A DNA stretch of 64,000 nt from Lysinibacillus pakistanensis (lineage in GTDB: Bacteria; Bacillota; Bacilli; Bacillales_A; Planococcaceae), in contig NZ_CP126101.1 of assembly GCF_030123245.1 (NCBI RefSeq), forward strand, positions 1,982,501 to 2,046,500, given 5' to 3'. The translations under genes and the position numbers were made by a program. Below, in pieces: positions 62,303 through 64,000 of this stretch. The stretch's first letter is position 1; every line of letters begins with the position of its first letter. Under the pieces are notes generated by a model. That model worked only from the letters and a program-made list of their open reading frames with translations. It was not told the origin of the DNA and did not search any database.

Positions 62303-63499
62303 TTATTGAACAGTAGTAGGTGTTATTTCTTTATTTTTTGTTTTCTGTAGAGCAACGGCTATAGAGGAAATAATCAATGTGACAGCAATAATGATTCCTA
62401 ATGCACTACTGTTCTGCTGAAGGTTTTCAGCACTTCCGCCAAAAATAATCGTGTAATAGCCATCTGCTCCATAAGTGGCTGGAAGAATGGAAGCCAGCTT
62501 GTTATAAAAATCAGAAAGCATGGTTTTTGGTACAAGTACACCTGATGTTACAAGCTGTAGGGAAAGGGCACAAATATTAAAAACCATACCTAAATTGCCG
62601 AAAATCATGACAAAAACTTGTGCGAGACATAGGAATGCCCAGAACATAAATGCTTGAAAGAGATAGATAGTTAGGAAGCTTACCTCACTTGAAATATTAA
62701 AGAGGTGCATTAACGCAATCGTTAATAGAGGTAAGACAAAAGCTACTCCAATATTTATAATTTGCCTTGCTAGGAACAATTGCCATTTTGAAACGAAAGT
62801 TTGCACTAGTTGTGCTGCCTGTTGATGCTGCATAATCATTACCATCGCACCAACAAATGATGAGATGATGACCATTAGTGGTACAAAGTTTGCCGCAAAT
62901 CCTTCTGCATTATTTGTTTTAATAATTGTGGAATCAATTGAACGATCTTTTATCTGCAAAATTGTAGCTTCAACCGAATCTGTAATTTGTAGTGCCATAT
63001 TTTGTTCTAATGGAAGCTGGGCGAACTTTTGGGAAAACATTTCAATCGACTTTTCTTGCTTTAGTGGAAAAATATTGTGATTGATTTCCTCTGTTAGTTG
63101 TTTGGCGGTACTCTCCATCATACTTTTAACCATACTTGCACTAGCTTGATTAATAGTATAAGTAATTTTTCCTTCATTTCCCGCTTGGATTTGTGCAGTA
63201 AAGTTTTTTGGTATATGCAACAACATTTGAATATGACGTTTATTCAACTCTTCTTCAGCCCGCTTTATTGAAGTGAATTCTTCGATGACAAATGGTAATG
63301 ATGTTCTCAGTCCATTTGCTACCTCTTGGCCCATCTCACGATCCTCACTAATAACGCCAATTTTTAAATTTTCAGCTCTCTCATTTACACCGTCATAGGC
63401 AGTCATCCAAACTGAAAAAAAGATAAGTTGAAAAGCGATGGTAGCAACTATACCAATATATGTTTCTTTTATACGAAATAAAGCTTGTAAACCCTTCAT
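62303..63499 (-). CDS. YhgE/Pip-like membrane protein (DUF3533/ABC-2 permease type)
   Basis: 398 aa. One N-terminal transmembrane helix (ETYIGIVATIAFQLIFFSVWM), a large extracytoplasmic domain (EDREMGQEVANGLRTSLPFVIEEF...MLLHIPKNFTAQIQ), then five to six C-terminal helices. The layout is that of the ABC-2/YhgE/DUF3533 group, often exporters of drugs, peptides or ESX-type substrates, with no ATPase gene adjacent. Regulated, presumably, by the TetR gene immediately upstream through the palindrome between them. ATG with AAGGAGGCCTATAG. Confidence 0.82.
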   Translation of the reverse strand: MKGLQALFRIKETYIGIVATIAFQLIFFSVWMTAYDGVNERAENLKIGVISEDREMGQEVANGLRTSLPFVIEEFTSIKRAEEELNKRHIQMLLHIPKNFTAQIQAGNEGKITYTINQASASMVKSMMESTAKQLTEEINHNIFPLKQEKSIEMFSQKFAQLPLEQNMALQITDSVEATILQIKDRSIDSTIIKTNNAEGFAANFVPLMVIISSFVGAMVMIMQHQQAAQLVQTFVSKWQLFLARQIINIGVAFVLPLLTIALMHLFNISSEVSFLTIYLFQAFMFWAFLCLAQVFVMIFGNLGMVFNICALSLQLVTSGVLVPKTMLSDFYNKLASILPATYGADGYYTIIFGGSAENLQQNSSALGIIIAVTLIISSIAVALQKTKNKEITPTTVQ

Positions 63500-63516
63500 C
63501 TATAGGCCTCCTTTAT

Positions 63517-63532
63517 AAGTAAGTACTTACTT
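63517..63532. promoter_or_regulatory. Candidate TetR operator
   Basis: AAGTAAGTACTTACTT is a perfect 16-base palindrome 18 bases before the YhgE-like gene and downstream of the TetR gene in the same direction. TAAGTAAGTACTTACT-like sites are common for TetR-type regulators of membrane transport genes. Confidence 0.55.
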
Positions 63533-63554
63533 GCATTAGTAGGAAAAATTTTTT

Positions 63555-64000
63555 CTAGGAAACGAGTCCCCTAGAAAAAATCGCAATACTTGTCTGAAGT
63601 AATTCCTCCGTTGGCATCTCTGAAACAATAGTCCCCAAGCGTGCACGTGACATAAAGTGTCCAAAATTCATAGCGATTAGAGATAATGCAGCTGCCTCAT
63701 AGTTAATTTCTTTTATTTTCCCTCTTTGATACATCTCCTTCAAATAATGAACAAGTTCATTTTTAATAAGAAGCGGGATACTTGCAATTTCTTCGTTAAT
63801 TTCTGGAAATTGTAGACCCTCTTTAAACCCAATCATGACAAAGTCTTTGATGGACATTAAAAAATTAAAGTGCTTTAGGGAGAAATTCAATAAATCACTT
63901 TCCAAATCCCATGTCACATTTGTATTGAGCTCCTGCTGCATTAGAGGATAGTAAGAAAACTTTTCAATAATGGCTTTTAAAATGCCCTGCTTGCTACCAA
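63555..64000 (-). CDS. TetR family regulator, partial at window end
   Basis: Open from the window edge; only the C-terminal 148 residues are visible. GSKQGILKAIIEKF at the edge is the end of the TetR recognition-helix region, followed by a helical ligand domain ending QTSIAIFSRGLVS. It precedes the YhgE-like gene in the same direction by 55 bases, and the palindrome lies between them. Confidence 0.8.
   Translation of the reverse strand, partial: GSKQGILKAIIEKFSYYPLMQQELNTNVTWDLESDLLNFSLKHFNFLMSIKDFVMIGFKEGLQFPEINEEIASIPLLIKNELVHYLKEMYQRGKIKEINYEAAALSLIAMNFGHFMSRARLGTIVSEMPTEELLQTSIAIFSRGLVS

Overview
The window looks like a chromosomal piece of a low-GC, endospore-forming Bacillaceae bacterium, most like Lysinibacillus. 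This is inferred from AT-rich codon use, strong AGGAGG ribosome sites, T-box, S-box and sigma-B type signals, and the gene set: type II pantothenate kinase, YpdQ/YpeQ-like, YflT, YezD, YfmR and CvfC/YpgR relatives. No rRNA, tRNA, CRISPR array or intact prophage was seen.

Layout. 0.1-2.5 kb: pantothenate kinase (coaW), two tiny related basic proteins, a DUF3889 exported protein, then the 5' part of a group IIC intron directly behind that gene's terminator. 2.3-3.8 kb: a second-type histidyl-tRNA synthetase preceded by a 17-codon leader peptide ending in KHHHIH and by hairpins, so probably a ribosome-mediated histidine attenuator. 4.1-6.1 kb: an unrecognised pair, the first gene interrupted by an in-frame UAG. 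6.2-8.6 kb: DJ-1/PfpI protein, MarR regulator and MFS exporter. 8.66-11.05 kb: a composite mobile element. 11.1-16.6 kb: a broken glycosyltransferase, a LysM-NlpC/P60 wall hydrolase, a polar amino acid ABC importer, an RNase H and a zinc-finger protein. 17-21.5 kb: SEC-C protein, oligoendopeptidase F, and Dps and YflT each behind a sigma-B-like promoter. 21.5-25.5 kb: a second composite element plus an IS1182-type element in tandem, both lodged in one terminator that is now present three times. 25.8-34 kb: DMT transporter/LysR, CoaB-like protein, TetR, S-box with yezD, flavin reductase, VOC protein, cold shock protein and fhs. 34.2-41.5 kb: a catabolic operon, hyuA-hyuB-IclR-OPT transporter-DUF917. 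42-48.5 kb: HD hydrolase, ABC-F, CvfC, P1 peptidase and a lipoprotein. 48.5-54.5 kb: sugar kinase, DMT transporter, a 42-bp minisatellite, then proBA under a T-box. 54.6-64 kb: LysE, DUF1835, LysR, carboxylesterase, BrnQ, a dead DUF4362 lipoprotein, SDR with TetR, and a YhgE/DUF3533-type membrane protein with TetR at the edge.

The most unusual material is (a) the histidine leader peptide in front of an aminoacyl-tRNA synthetase; (b) the nested mobile elements, in which an IS1182-like element and a roughly 750-bp GC-rich derivative with matching ends insert at terminator hairpins and leave the palindrome duplicated, while an IS4-family element inside the derivative lies in opposite orientations in the two copies; (c) an IS4 transposase whose start codon lies one frame away from its body in both copies; and (d) the 14-unit minisatellite built of two diverged 21-mers. 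Several genes are decaying: the glycosyltransferase, one IS4 transposase, the DUF4362 lipoprotein, a YeiB-like fragment, and probably the gene at 4.1-4.7 kb.
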